In this document: piece by piece, positions 1-5,479 of the stretch
Layout: every line of letters starts with the position of its first letter
Numbering within the stretch: the first letter of the stretch is position 1
Assembly: GCA_025464125.1 (NCBI GenBank)
Contig: JAODLU010000107.1
Location: 1 to 7,235, forward strand
Direction of reading: 5' to 3'
DNA from: Microbacteriaceae bacterium
GTDB taxonomy: Bacteria > Actinomycetota > Actinomycetes > Actinomycetales > Microbacteriaceae
Length of the DNA: 7,235 nucleotides
Notes under the pieces: model-generated
The model's database searches: none
What the model saw: only the letters and a program-made list of their open reading frames with translations
What the model was told of the DNA's origin: nothing
Position numbers and translations under genes: made by a program

Positions 1-30
1 GTGATCCGCCGGGCCACTCCGAAGAACTGA
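1..30 (+). CDS. Possible C-terminal tail of an upstream gene (partial)
   Basis: The frame starting at base 1 reads ...IRRATPKN and stops at TGA 28-30. Eight of its nine sense codons end in G or C, as expected for coding DNA here. A strong hairpin begins 12 bases after the stop, which fits the end of a transcription unit. Only about nine residues are visible, so no function can be assigned. A competing reading in the third frame runs to TAA at 84-86, but it would place the hairpin and the LCP -10 element inside a gene, so I prefer the short tail. It could also be non-coding. Confidence 0.4.
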   Translation: MIRRATPKN

Positions 31-42
31 CGCCGCGCCAGT

Positions 43-64
43 CCCCTGCGCTCGCGTGCAGGGG
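43..64 (+). terminator. GC-rich hairpin, probable terminator of the upstream gene
   Basis: CCCCTGC at 43-49 pairs perfectly with GCAGGGG at 58-64. The stem extends inward by a G-T wobble (50/57) and a C-G pair (51/56), closing on the four-base loop TCGC. This gives a nine-pair stem placed between the probable stop at 28-30 and the -10 of the LCP gene at 84-89. No T-tract follows, which is common for high-GC actinobacterial terminators. Termination function is inferred from structure and position only. Confidence 0.5.
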
Positions 65-83
65 TCTCGCGGGTGCCTTCGGC

Positions 84-89
84 TAAAGT
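84..89 (+). promoter_or_regulatory. Candidate -10 element (TAAAGT) of the LCP gene
   Basis: TAAAGT fits the TANNNT -10 pattern and ends eight bases before the ATG at 98. The transcript would start at or within two bases of the start codon, so the gene would be leaderless or nearly so. The spacing is two bases longer than the six seen at other unit-leading genes in this window. No recognisable -35 is present. It supports choosing ATG 98 over the GTG at 56, which lies in the 3' half of the upstream hairpin. Confidence 0.5.
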
Positions 90-97
90 CCAGAGCT

Positions 98-1348
98 ATG
101 GATGCCGCCACAAAGCCCCTCGCCCGACATGGGCGCCAGGCAGGGTCCAACCCGTGGCTGGCCGCGCTCAGGCTGCTCGCGGCGATAGTGGCCGTGCTGG
201 CAGTGAGCAGCGCATCAGTAGCAGCGATCGCGGTATGGGATGTCGCGCGCACAGTGAAGCCGGGCGTCGAGCTCATCGGCCAGACTGACGGCCCTCCGCC
301 GGACATCGGTGCGATCGACGGTGGCGTGAACGTGCTCGTTGCCGCAAGTGACAGCGGCGGCGGCGATGTCACGGCATTCGGAAAGCGCGGCGAGCGCCTC
401 AACGACGTCACAATGCTGCTGCACATTTCGGCTGACCACCAGCGCGCCACGGTCATCAGCTTTCCGCGTGACCTGATCGTGCCGATTGCTTCATGCCCGA
501 AGGAAGACGGCAAGGGAAACTACCCGGCGCAGGTCAACAAGATCAACGTCGCCCTCACCTATGGCGGGCTGCCGTGCATAGTCAAGACCGTGGAGAACCT
601 CACCGGCCTCACGATCCCGTATGCCGCGCTCACGGAATTCCAGGGTGTGGTCGGAATGTCGAACGCGGTTGGTGGCGTGACCGTATGCGTTGCAACTGCG
701 ATTCACGACCAGCAGATCCCCTTCGATCTTGCGGCTGGCGAGCAGACTCTCGTCGGCATCGACGCCGTGCAGTTCCTCAGGGTGCGCTACGGGCTGGGTG
801 ACGGAAGCGACCTCGGCCGCGTGAGCAACCAGCAGCTCTTTCTCTCCGCGCTCGTGCGCAAGATCAAGACGCCAGAGACGCTCGGCAACCCGATCAAGGT
901 CTACGAACTCGCAAAGGCTGTAGCTGGCAACATGACGCTGTCGAGCAGCCTGACCAACCTCAACACCATGGCGTCCATCGCCATCGCCGTGAAAGACATC
1001 TCCTTCGACGACGTCGTGTTCGTGCAATATCCGAACTCCTACGCGTCACGGGCTGGCCAGAACGGCGTTGTGCCCATCCAGTCGGCTGCAGACATCCTGT
1101 TCGAAGCGATCAAGGACGACAAGGCGATCCAGCTGAGCGGGTCGACGGGAGTGGGCACCGAGATCGACGCCAACGCCCCCACCGTCGCCAACCCGGCGCC
1201 AGTGGCATCCGGTTCGGCTGCGCCGACGTCGACAATCGCCCCGACCCCAGCGCCCGTGACCGAAGTCGTGACGCTGCCGAACACCGTGCATGGCCAGACT
1301 GCCGCGCAGCAGACCTGCACCCGTGGGCAGCGCGCGGGCGGCCACTAG
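98..1348 (+). CDS. LCP (LytR-CpsA-Psr) family cell-wall glycopolymer ligase
   Basis: This is a 416-residue membrane-anchored protein of the LCP family. These enzymes transfer undecaprenyl-linked glycopolymers (teichoic acid-like polymers, arabinogalactan or capsule) onto peptidoglycan outside the membrane. A short basic N-terminus precedes one membrane helix at about residues 22-46, leaving the rest outside. Family signatures are NVLVAASD at 78-85, ERLNDVTMLLHI at 99-110, the ISFPRD motif at 120-125 (R124, D125), KINVALTYGG with VKTVENLTG at 148-170, NAVGGVTV at 189-196, and FLRVRYGLGDGSDLGR at 226-241, whose arginines bind the pyrophosphate in characterised homologues. Cys133 and Cys160 flank one loop and could form a disulfide. 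A proline/alanine/threonine-rich linker (about 358-390) leads to a short tail containing QTAAQQTC. ATG 98 is chosen because a -10 lies just upstream; a GTG at 56 would add 14 unconvincing residues. The exact polymer substrate is unknown. Confidence 0.92.
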   Translation: MDAATKPLARHGRQAGSNPWLAALRLLAAIVAVLAVSSASVAAIAVWDVARTVKPGVELIGQTDGPPPDIGAIDGGVNVLVAASDSGGGDVTAFGKRGERLNDVTMLLHISADHQRATVISFPRDLIVPIASCPKEDGKGNYPAQVNKINVALTYGGLPCIVKTVENLTGLTIPYAALTEFQGVVGMSNAVGGVTVCVATAIHDQQIPFDLAAGEQTLVGIDAVQFLRVRYGLGDGSDLGRVSNQQLFLSALVRKIKTPETLGNPIKVYELAKAVAGNMTLSSSLTNLNTMASIAIAVKDISFDDVVFVQYPNSYASRAGQNGVVPIQSAADILFEAIKDDKAIQLSGSTGVGTEIDANAPTVANPAPVASGSAAPTSTIAPTPAPVTEVVTLPNTVHGQTAAQQTCTRGQRAGGH

Positions 1349-1358
1349 CGTCGACGCA

Positions 1359-1378
1359 CGGCGCAGGCCTTGGTGCCG
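1359..1378. terminator. Weak hairpin between convergent genes, possible bidirectional terminator
   Basis: CGGCGC at 1359-1364 can pair with GTGCCG at 1373-1378 (five Watson-Crick pairs and one G-T wobble), around an eight-base loop that contains the palindrome AGGCCT. It lies in the 35-base gap between the convergent stops of the LCP gene and the SRPBCC-like gene, where a shared terminator would be expected. There is no T-tract on either side and the stem is short, so this is a weak call. Confidence 0.3.
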
Positions 1379-1383
1379 CGGAT

Positions 1384-1749
1384 TTACTCGAGTTCCAGCC
1401 TGAGCTCCTTGAGCAGGCGTTCGAAGCCTGCCGGAGCTTGCTCGATTACTTTCCTGCCGGTGAATCGGCCAGCCCTGCGCCCCGTCTGCGCCACGTTCAG
1501 CAACACGTGCTCGAGGTTCGAGCCGAATTCGTCGGGCACTACGCGGTATTCGGCCCGGTACCACCAGCCCCCCTGGGCGATGATCAGGAACGCGGCCGGG
1601 TCTGCTGTGTAGAGGCTCTCCGCGTCGTGCCCCGGTCTCAGCCGGGCATCGAGTGCGTCGAACACTGCCCGCGGCCTGGCCTTCACATGCCCATAAAAGC
1701 TGTGCAGCACGTCGTAGCTTTCCGGACGCGTGCGGGGAGCTTCAGCCAT
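1384..1749 (-). CDS. Small SRPBCC-like protein of unknown function
   Basis: The product is a 121-residue soluble protein with no signal peptide or membrane segment. The segment HVKARPRAVFDALDARL (21-37), the central aromatic run GGWWYRAEYRVV (60-71), the strand-like LEHVLLNVAQ (79-88) and the C-terminal helix AGFERLLKELRLEL (107-120) follow the layout of SRPBCC/START-like proteins: an early xxVFxALxD helix, antiparallel strands rich in aromatic residues, and a long last helix. That fold binds hydrophobic ligands, but the ligand here cannot be named and I do not recognise a specific family. The reading frame stays open upstream, but the start at 1749 is chosen because a TACAGT -10 lies exactly six bases before this ATG and because a longer protein would overlap the divergent SMR gene. 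It shares a 33-base promoter region with that gene. Confidence 0.75.
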   Translation of the reverse strand: MAEAPRTRPESYDVLHSFYGHVKARPRAVFDALDARLRPGHDAESLYTADPAAFLIIAQGGWWYRAEYRVVPDEFGSNLEHVLLNVAQTGRRAGRFTGRKVIEQAPAGFERLLKELRLELE

Positions 1750-1755
1750 GCACCG

Positions 1756-1761
1756 ACTGTA
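1756..1761 (-). promoter_or_regulatory. -10 element (TACAGT) of the SRPBCC-like gene, leaderless
   Basis: On the minus strand TACAGT is followed by six bases and then the ATG ending at 1749, so transcription is predicted to begin at the A of the start codon. No good -35 is visible, and the expected -35 position falls on the start of the divergent SMR gene. Confidence 0.65.
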
Positions 1762-1770
1762 GCTGCCGGG

Positions 1771-1776
1771 TAGCCT
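1771..1776 (+). promoter_or_regulatory. -10 element (TAGCCT) of the SMR gene, leaderless
   Basis: TAGCCT is followed by six bases and the ATG at 1783, giving a predicted start of transcription at the A of ATG. No Shine-Dalgarno is seen. The -35 position (about 1748-1753) falls on the start codon of the divergent gene and does not resemble TTGACA. Confidence 0.65.
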
Positions 1777-1782
1777 CGCACC

Positions 1783-2136
1783 ATGACTTTCCCCGTCGGC
1801 TATCTCTTTCTCGCTGGTGCGATCCTCGCTGAGGTTACGGCGACCACGGCGCTCAAGTTCACCACCGTCGAGGGCGCGGGCAGAGTGGTGCCGTACATCA
1901 TCGTCATCGTCGGATACCTCGGGTCCTTCGCCTTGCTGCAGCAGTCGCTCGAGCGTGATGTGCCGCTCGGAATCGCCTACGCGATCTGGGCCGGAGTCGG
2001 GGTGGTGCTCGTCGTCGTGATCAGCCTGCTGCTGTTCCACGAACCACTCACCCTGCTGCAGATCGCAGGCATGGTGCTTGTGATCGGCGGCGTTGTGCTG
2101 CTGGAACTCGGCGGCAACCACCACGCGCCAGAGTGA
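1783..2136 (+). CDS. SMR-family multidrug efflux protein (EmrE/QacE type)
   Basis: This is a 117-residue, four-helix small multidrug resistance protein. Such proteins work as dimers in the cytoplasmic membrane and exchange protons for hydrophobic cations such as quaternary ammonium compounds. Glu17 in AGAILAEVTATTALKF matches the essential Glu14 of EmrE. GIAYAIWAGVG at 63-73 is the hallmark TM3 motif, with Tyr66 and Trp69 corresponding to EmrE Tyr60 and Trp63. Helices lie at about 4-24, 35-54, 62-84 and 89-109. The TM3 motif resembles the Qac (drug) subtype more than the guanidinium-exporting Gdx subtype, so drug or osmolyte export is the better guess. It stands alone, without a paired SMR partner, consistent with a homodimer. 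It converges on the GNAT gene with a 30-base gap in which I see no clear terminator. Confidence 0.93.
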   Translation: MTFPVGYLFLAGAILAEVTATTALKFTTVEGAGRVVPYIIVIVGYLGSFALLQQSLERDVPLGIAYAIWAGVGVVLVVVISLLLFHEPLTLLQIAGMVLVIGGVVLLELGGNHHAPE

Positions 2137-2166
2137 TCAAGGCGAGTAACCGACCGCGCGCGTGAC

Positions 2167-2745
2167 CTACTTCAGCGACTTCTGCATGAGCACTGTGCCG
2201 AGCCAGCGGTCGAACTTGAAGCCGACCTTGCCCATGTGGCCGATCTCCTTGAAGCCGAAATTCCTGTGCATGGCGATGGATGCCTCAGCACCCTGGTCGG
2301 CGATCACAGCGATGATCTCCTTGATACCTGCAGCCTTCGATGCATCCATCAGTGCAGCCATCAGTACCTTGCCGAGGCCCTTACCGGTGGCCGCGGCGCC
2401 GAGGTAGATGGAGTTTTCCACGGTGTAGCGATATGCGGCTTTCTCTTTCCACGGGTACACGTAGGCGAAGCCGAGGATGTGCTGCGTTGGACTCTGGGCA
2501 ACCAGGAACGGCATGTTGAGTTTGGTCACGTGCTGGAACTTGGAGCGCCACTCCTTGAGCGACATCGCATCCTCATCGAAGGTCACTGTGGAGTTGGCCA
2601 CGTAGTGGTTGTATATCTCGCGAACGTCGGGCAGGTCGCTGGCAACCGCCGGCCTGATCACGTACTCGAACGGCACCTCTAGTGGCGGCAGGTTGCGCTG
2701 GGCTTCCCGCGGACGGTGATTGGCCTGGAATTCCTCCTCGAGCAT
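2167..2745 (-). CDS. GNAT acetyltransferase, phosphinothricin N-acetyltransferase (PAT/MnaT) type
   Basis: The 192-residue protein uses acetyl-CoA to acetylate an amino group; relatives act on phosphinothricin or on methionine sulfone and sulfoximine. The domain starts near residue 28 (YVIRPAVASDLPDVREIYNHYV), a typical PAT opening. STVTFDE at 52-58, FAYVYPWKEKAAYRYTVE at 93-110 with Glu110 in the place of the PAT catalytic Glu, the acetyl-CoA loop at 116-128 (TGKGLG at 120-125, with Thr120 where Arg or Gln is usual), IIAVIADQGAEASIAMH at 144-160 and GFKEIGHMGKVGFKFDRW at 164-181 all match the family. About 27 extra residues, charged and glutamine-rich, precede the domain. This start is kept because a TAGGCT -10 lies exactly six bases before this ATG and no other in-frame ATG occurs before residue 61. 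The substrate in this organism is unknown. It lies 58 bases downstream of the DHA2 exporter on the same strand and has its own promoter. Confidence 0.88.
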   Translation of the reverse strand: MLEEEFQANHRPREAQRNLPPLEVPFEYVIRPAVASDLPDVREIYNHYVANSTVTFDEDAMSLKEWRSKFQHVTKLNMPFLVAQSPTQHILGFAYVYPWKEKAAYRYTVENSIYLGAAATGKGLGKVLMAALMDASKAAGIKEIIAVIADQGAEASIAMHRNFGFKEIGHMGKVGFKFDRWLGTVLMQKSLK

Positions 2746-2751
2746 GGAATG

Positions 2752-2757
2752 AGCCTA
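2752..2757 (-). promoter_or_regulatory. -10 element (TAGGCT) of the GNAT gene, leaderless
   Basis: On the minus strand TAGGCT is followed by six bases and the ATG ending at 2745. A possible -35, TTGAAG, lies at 2773-2778 with a rather short 15-base spacer. The element sits in the 58-base gap after the DHA2 gene, in which I found no convincing terminator hairpin, so read-through from the exporter operon is also possible. Confidence 0.6.
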
Positions 2758-2803
2758 GGTCACTCGACCACGCTTCAATTAGCGACGGTTCAGTCAGCGC
2801 AAT

Positions 2804-4225
2804 TCATTCGGCGATCGTGTTGACCAGCGGCACTGCATTCGTCCTGTCCTGGGTCAGCCAGAACGAGAGGATGCCCGCGACCACGGCGATCGCGATCAGG
2901 ATCCCGCCAACAAGGTGGAACGAGTCGATGGTTGCGGCGAGGGTGGCTCCCCCGGCGACGATGGAGCCGAGGATGCTGACGCCGATCGATCCGCCGAGCC
3001 GCTGGGTGATGTTGAACAGGGTGTTGCCGTCGGCGAGCTGGTCATCCGGCAACGGCTCGAGCATCGCCACCAGCAGTGGCGTCGTGACCAGCCCGATGGA
3101 GATGGCCCGGCCGGACAGGATGAGCGCGATCGCCCAGAGCGGAGTGTCCTGCTCGAGGAACAGCAGGAACACACTAGAGACCGCGAGGATGGCGAACCCG
3201 CTGACCACGAGCACCTTCAGCGGAATGTACGTCGCCAGCTTCTGGCCGGCAAAGGTGCTGATGCCCATCACGATCCCCTGCGGGAGCAGGGCGATGCCGG
3301 TCGCGAAGGCGCTGTGACCCTGCACCGACTGGGTGAAGACGGGCAGCAGGAACACCGTGCCGAACGCGACCACAGAGCAGAGCACCTGCAGGATGATCGC
3401 GATCGCCGAGTTGCGGTGACGGATCATCTGCAGGTTGACTGCCGGATGCTCCCGGCGCAGCGCCCAGAAGGTGTACAGCACGAGAAGAACCAGTCCGCCG
3501 CTGAGCGGTGCCCACGCGATCGGGCTGTCCCAGCCCTGGGATGTTCCCTGCGTTGCGCCGAACAGCGCGCCGGTGAGCCCGACTCCGAGCAGCAAAAATC
3601 CAATCGGGTCGAACTTCGCAAGCCTGCTGCCGGCCGCGCCGAGCCCGCGCGGAATCCGCAGCAGCAACAACAGGCCGATGATGCCAACAGGCACATTCAC
3701 GAGGAAGATCCATCGCCAGCCGCCAGCACCGATCAGCAGCCCACCGATTGTCGGGCCGAGGGCCGGAGCAAGAAACAGCGTGAGGGCCGCCGAGATGGGA
3801 ACTTTGCCGCCGCCGATGCCTTCCTTGCTGAGCAGGATGCTGAGGGCGAGGGGTACGAGCGGAGCGCCGACGAAACCCTGCAGCGCCCTGAAGGCGATCA
3901 GCGATTCGATGTTCGGCGCGATGGCGCAGGCCGCCGAGGTGATCACGAAAAGCACCATGCTGATCGCATAGATCCGCAGTACGCCAAAGCGTTTGGCGAG
4001 GTACGCGGTCAATGCCAGCGCGACCCCGAGGGCGAGCAGGTAACCGCTGACCACCCACTGCACGGAGTCCAGTGTCGCCTTCAGCTCGGTCGCGATGTCA
4101 GGAACTGCGACGTTGACGATGCTCGAGTCGATCATGCTGAGCAGTGGGCCGATCAGCAGGCCGTAGCGGGCCATCGCCCCGAGGCTGCTGGCCGGGCTGG
4201 AGGCAGGGGCTGGAGCGTCGGTCAT
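2804..4225 (-). CDS. MFS multidrug exporter, DHA2 (EmrB/QacA-like) family
   Basis: The 473-residue integral membrane protein has the length and hydrophobic pattern of the 14-helix drug:proton antiporters. TM1 holds the DHA2 signature LSMIDSSIVNVAVPDI (29-44, with Asp33). AKRFG at 77-81 is a reduced loop 2-3 motif. AFRALQGFVGAPLVP at 111-125 carries the motif B arginine (Arg113). APALGPTIGGLL at 153-164 is the antiporter motif C. The N-terminal tail is alanine/proline/serine-rich and cytoplasmic. The ATG shares the bases ATGA with the padR stop codon and is preceded by AAGGAG seven bases away, so it is translated by ordinary ribosome binding together with padR. A PadR repressor immediately upstream suggests export of a compound that PadR senses, as in LmrR-type systems. 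The substrate is not predictable from sequence. Confidence 0.92.
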   Translation of the reverse strand: MTDAPAPASSPASSLGAMARYGLLIGPLLSMIDSSIVNVAVPDIATELKATLDSVQWVVSGYLLALGVALALTAYLAKRFGVLRIYAISMVLFVITSAACAIAPNIESLIAFRALQGFVGAPLVPLALSILLSKEGIGGGKVPISAALTLFLAPALGPTIGGLLIGAGGWRWIFLVNVPVGIIGLLLLLRIPRGLGAAGSRLAKFDPIGFLLLGVGLTGALFGATQGTSQGWDSPIAWAPLSGGLVLLVLYTFWALRREHPAVNLQMIRHRNSAIAIILQVLCSVVAFGTVFLLPVFTQSVQGHSAFATGIALLPQGIVMGISTFAGQKLATYIPLKVLVVSGFAILAVSSVFLLFLEQDTPLWAIALILSGRAISIGLVTTPLLVAMLEPLPDDQLADGNTLFNITQRLGGSIGVSILGSIVAGGATLAATIDSFHLVGGILIAIAVVAGILSFWLTQDRTNAVPLVNTIAE

Positions 4226-4761
4226 GGGGTATCTCCTTCGGTGAGAACGGCACCCGCTCGGGTGGCCAGGTCGCCTATCCAGGTACGCTCGCGCTCGAGC
4301 CGAGCGATCAACTCATCCATGGCGTCCTGTCTCCAGCGGGTTGTCGCAGCGGCCATGACCTCGCTGCGAAGCACCAGCACCTGTGCAAGCTGCCGGTCGA
4401 TCACGGCGGCGCGGGCGGCGAGAATCGCGGCGCGGCCAGCAGGCGCGACCTCCTCGAAGAACCCGAGTCGCACGAAGAACTCTTCGTCGCTGGTTGCCAG
4501 GTCAGGCGGCAGCACCGAGATCAGTTCCATGAAGTGGCTGCGCCCGGCGTCAGTGATTGCGTAGACCTTGCGGGACGGCTTGCCGTCCTGCTCCTCGACA
4601 GTCTTCGTCACGAAGCCATCGGATTCGAATCTGCGCAGCGCAGGGTAGATCGAGTTGTTGCTCAGAGCTCCGAGGGTTGGCCGCTGCACCCTGCGCTTGA
4701 GTTCGTAGCCGTGCACCGGGCCCGCTCGGAGCACTCCGAGAATGATGATGTCGAGCGCCAT
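4222..4761 (-). CDS. PadR-family transcriptional repressor
   Basis: This 179-residue regulator has an N-terminal winged helix-turn-helix. MALDIIILGVLRAGPVHGYELKRRV (1-25) and LSNNSIYPALRRFESDGFVTK are the classic PadR opening and recognition segments, followed by a wing around EEQDGKPSRKVYAITDAG. The C-terminal half (about 85-170) is helical, as in the dimerisation arm of the longer PadR subgroup. The ATG at 4761 is preferred because the protein then begins exactly as PadR proteins do; an upstream in-frame TTG at 4797 overlaps the -35 and the palindrome. The gene overlaps the DHA2 exporter by four bases (ATGA), and its own promoter contains a perfect palindrome, so autorepression plus control of the exporter is the likely job. 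The inducing ligand is unknown; related proteins bind drugs or phenolic acids. Confidence 0.92.
   Translation of the reverse strand: MALDIIILGVLRAGPVHGYELKRRVQRPTLGALSNNSIYPALRRFESDGFVTKTVEEQDGKPSRKVYAITDAGRSHFMELISVLPPDLATSDEEFFVRLGFFEEVAPAGRAAILAARAAVIDRQLAQVLVLRSEVMAAATTRWRQDAMDELIARLERERTWIGDLATRAGAVLTEGDTP
4233..4238 (-). promoter_or_regulatory. Shine-Dalgarno AAGGAG for the DHA2 exporter
   Basis: On the minus strand AAGGAG lies inside the last codons of padR, seven bases before the exporter ATG. It is the only clear Shine-Dalgarno I found before a gene in this window and fits an operon-internal gene translated from a leadered message. Confidence 0.75.
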
Positions 4762-4767
4762 TGCTCC

Positions 4768-4797
4768 ATCATGACATAGGTCAGCGTGACCTATCAA
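4768..4797 (-). promoter_or_regulatory. Promoter of the padR-exporter operon
   Basis: Reading the minus strand, TTGATA (4792-4797) directly follows the ung stop codon and resembles a -35. CATGAT (4768-4773) is a weaker -10, 18 bases further on and exactly six bases before the padR ATG, the same leaderless spacing as at other genes here. The weak first base of the -10 and the lack of a well-spaced Shine-Dalgarno make this a moderate call. Confidence 0.5.
4776..4794. promoter_or_regulatory. Perfect palindrome, probable PadR operator
   Basis: ATAGGTCA (4776-4783), spacer GCG, and TGACCTAT (4787-4794) form a perfect inverted repeat of eight bases per arm. It lies in the 36-base gap between ung and padR, within the spacer between the proposed -35 and -10. 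A dimer bound there would block RNA polymerase. PadR repressors typically bind such palindromes in their own promoters; assignment to this PadR is inferred from position. A terminator role for ung is less likely because the arms are AT-containing and no T-tract follows. Confidence 0.75.
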
Positions 4798-5475
4798 TCA
4801 GTCAGGCAGTGACCAGTCGATCGGCGCGACGCGCTGCTCGACGAGCAAGTTGTTCGCGCGACTGAACGGCTTCGACCCGAAGAAGCCGCCTGACGCTGAG
4901 AGGGGGCTCGGATGCACAGACTTCACCGTCGGCACGGCTCCAAGCATCGGTTCGAGCGCCTGGGCATCCTTGCCCCAGAGAATCGCCACGAGCGGTCCAC
5001 CACGGTCGGCGAGCGCCGAGATCGCCGTCGCGGTTACCGCCTCCCAGCCTTTGCCCCTGTGCGATCCCGAGAGTCCTGCCTGCACGGTCAGCACCCTGTT
5101 CAGCAGCATCACGCCCTGGTCGGCCCAGGCGCTGAGATCACCGTGCGACGGCGGGTTCACCCCGACATCCGACTGCAGCTCCCTGTAAATGTTCAGCAGG
5201 CTGCGCGGCACCGGTCGCACATGTTTCTCGACCGCGAACGAGAGGCCGATCGGATGCCCGGGGGTCGGGTACGGGTCCTGCCCGACTATCAGCACCCTCA
5301 CGTCGGCCAGGGGCCTGGCGAAAGCCCGCAGCACGTTCTGGCCGGAGGGGAGGTAGCCCCGGCCTGCGGCCGTCTCGCCACGCAGGAACTCTCCCATCGC
5401 CGCGATCTTGTCGGCTACCGGTGCGAGCGCTTCAGCCCAGTCGGGCGCGACCAGCTCGCTGAGTGGCTGTGCCAT
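4798..5475 (-). CDS. ung: Uracil-DNA glycosylase, family 1
   Basis: The enzyme removes uracil from DNA to start base excision repair, after cytosine deamination or dUTP incorporation. At 225 residues it has the normal length for the family. The water-activating motif [16 protein letters not shown] is at 65-80, with Asp67 as catalytic base; the P after DPY, in place of the H of E. coli Ung, is usual in actinobacteria. LLNRVLTV at 124-131 supplies the uracil-recognising Asn126, and the minor-groove loop HPSPLSA at 188-194 carries the catalytic His188. The ATG at 5475 lies only four bases after the stop of the upstream phosphoribosyltransferase and has no Shine-Dalgarno or TANNNT of its own, so the two are probably co-transcribed and translationally coupled. 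All key residues are present. Confidence 0.97.
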   Translation of the reverse strand: MAQPLSELVAPDWAEALAPVADKIAAMGEFLRGETAAGRGYLPSGQNVLRAFARPLADVRVLIVGQDPYPTPGHPIGLSFAVEKHVRPVPRSLLNIYRELQSDVGVNPPSHGDLSAWADQGVMLLNRVLTVQAGLSGSHRGKGWEAVTATAISALADRGGPLVAILWGKDAQALEPMLGAVPTVKSVHPSPLSASGGFFGSKPFSRANNLLVEQRVAPIDWSLPD

Positions 5476-5479
5476 GGCG

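Noticed and set aside
56..97. GTG start at 56 for the LCP gene
   Set aside because: It lies within the hairpin at 43-64, adds 14 residues with no family resemblance, and is upstream of the likely -10 at 84-89. ATG 98 is better placed.
491..1027. Minus-strand open frame of 178 codons opposite the LCP gene
   Set aside because: Its composition is His/Glu/Val/Asp-rich with no recognisable domain, and it is fully antisense to a well-supported gene.
1275..1289. LPNTV near the LCP C-terminus as a sortase signal
   Set aside because: The glycine of LPXTG is missing and no hydrophobic segment or basic tail follows; the N-terminal helix already anchors the protein.
1750..2124. Extended minus-strand reading of the SRPBCC-like gene up to 2124
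   Set aside because: The extra residues are His/Asp/Glu-rich antisense of the SMR gene, and the leaderless -10 sits directly before the ATG at 1749.
2137..2166. Terminator between the convergent SMR and GNAT genes
   Set aside because: The gap contains a GC-rich CGCGCGCG run but no stem-loop with a reasonable loop and no T-tract on either strand.
3174..4058. Minus-strand open frame of 294 codons inside the DHA2 gene
   Set aside because: It is an out-of-frame shadow rich in Arg, Pro and Ala without motifs, while the overlapping frame carries clear MFS motifs.
2915..4564. Long plus-strand open frame of 549 codons opposite the exporter and padR
   Set aside because: It is antisense to two unambiguous genes, crosses their ATGA junction, and its translation is a low-complexity Arg/Asp/Glu/Gln-rich sequence with no domain. 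This is typical of the complementary frame of high-GC membrane-protein genes.
4762..4797. TTG start at 4797 for padR
   Set aside because: It would add 12 residues encoded by the palindrome and promoter, whereas starting at 4761 gives the standard PadR N-terminus.
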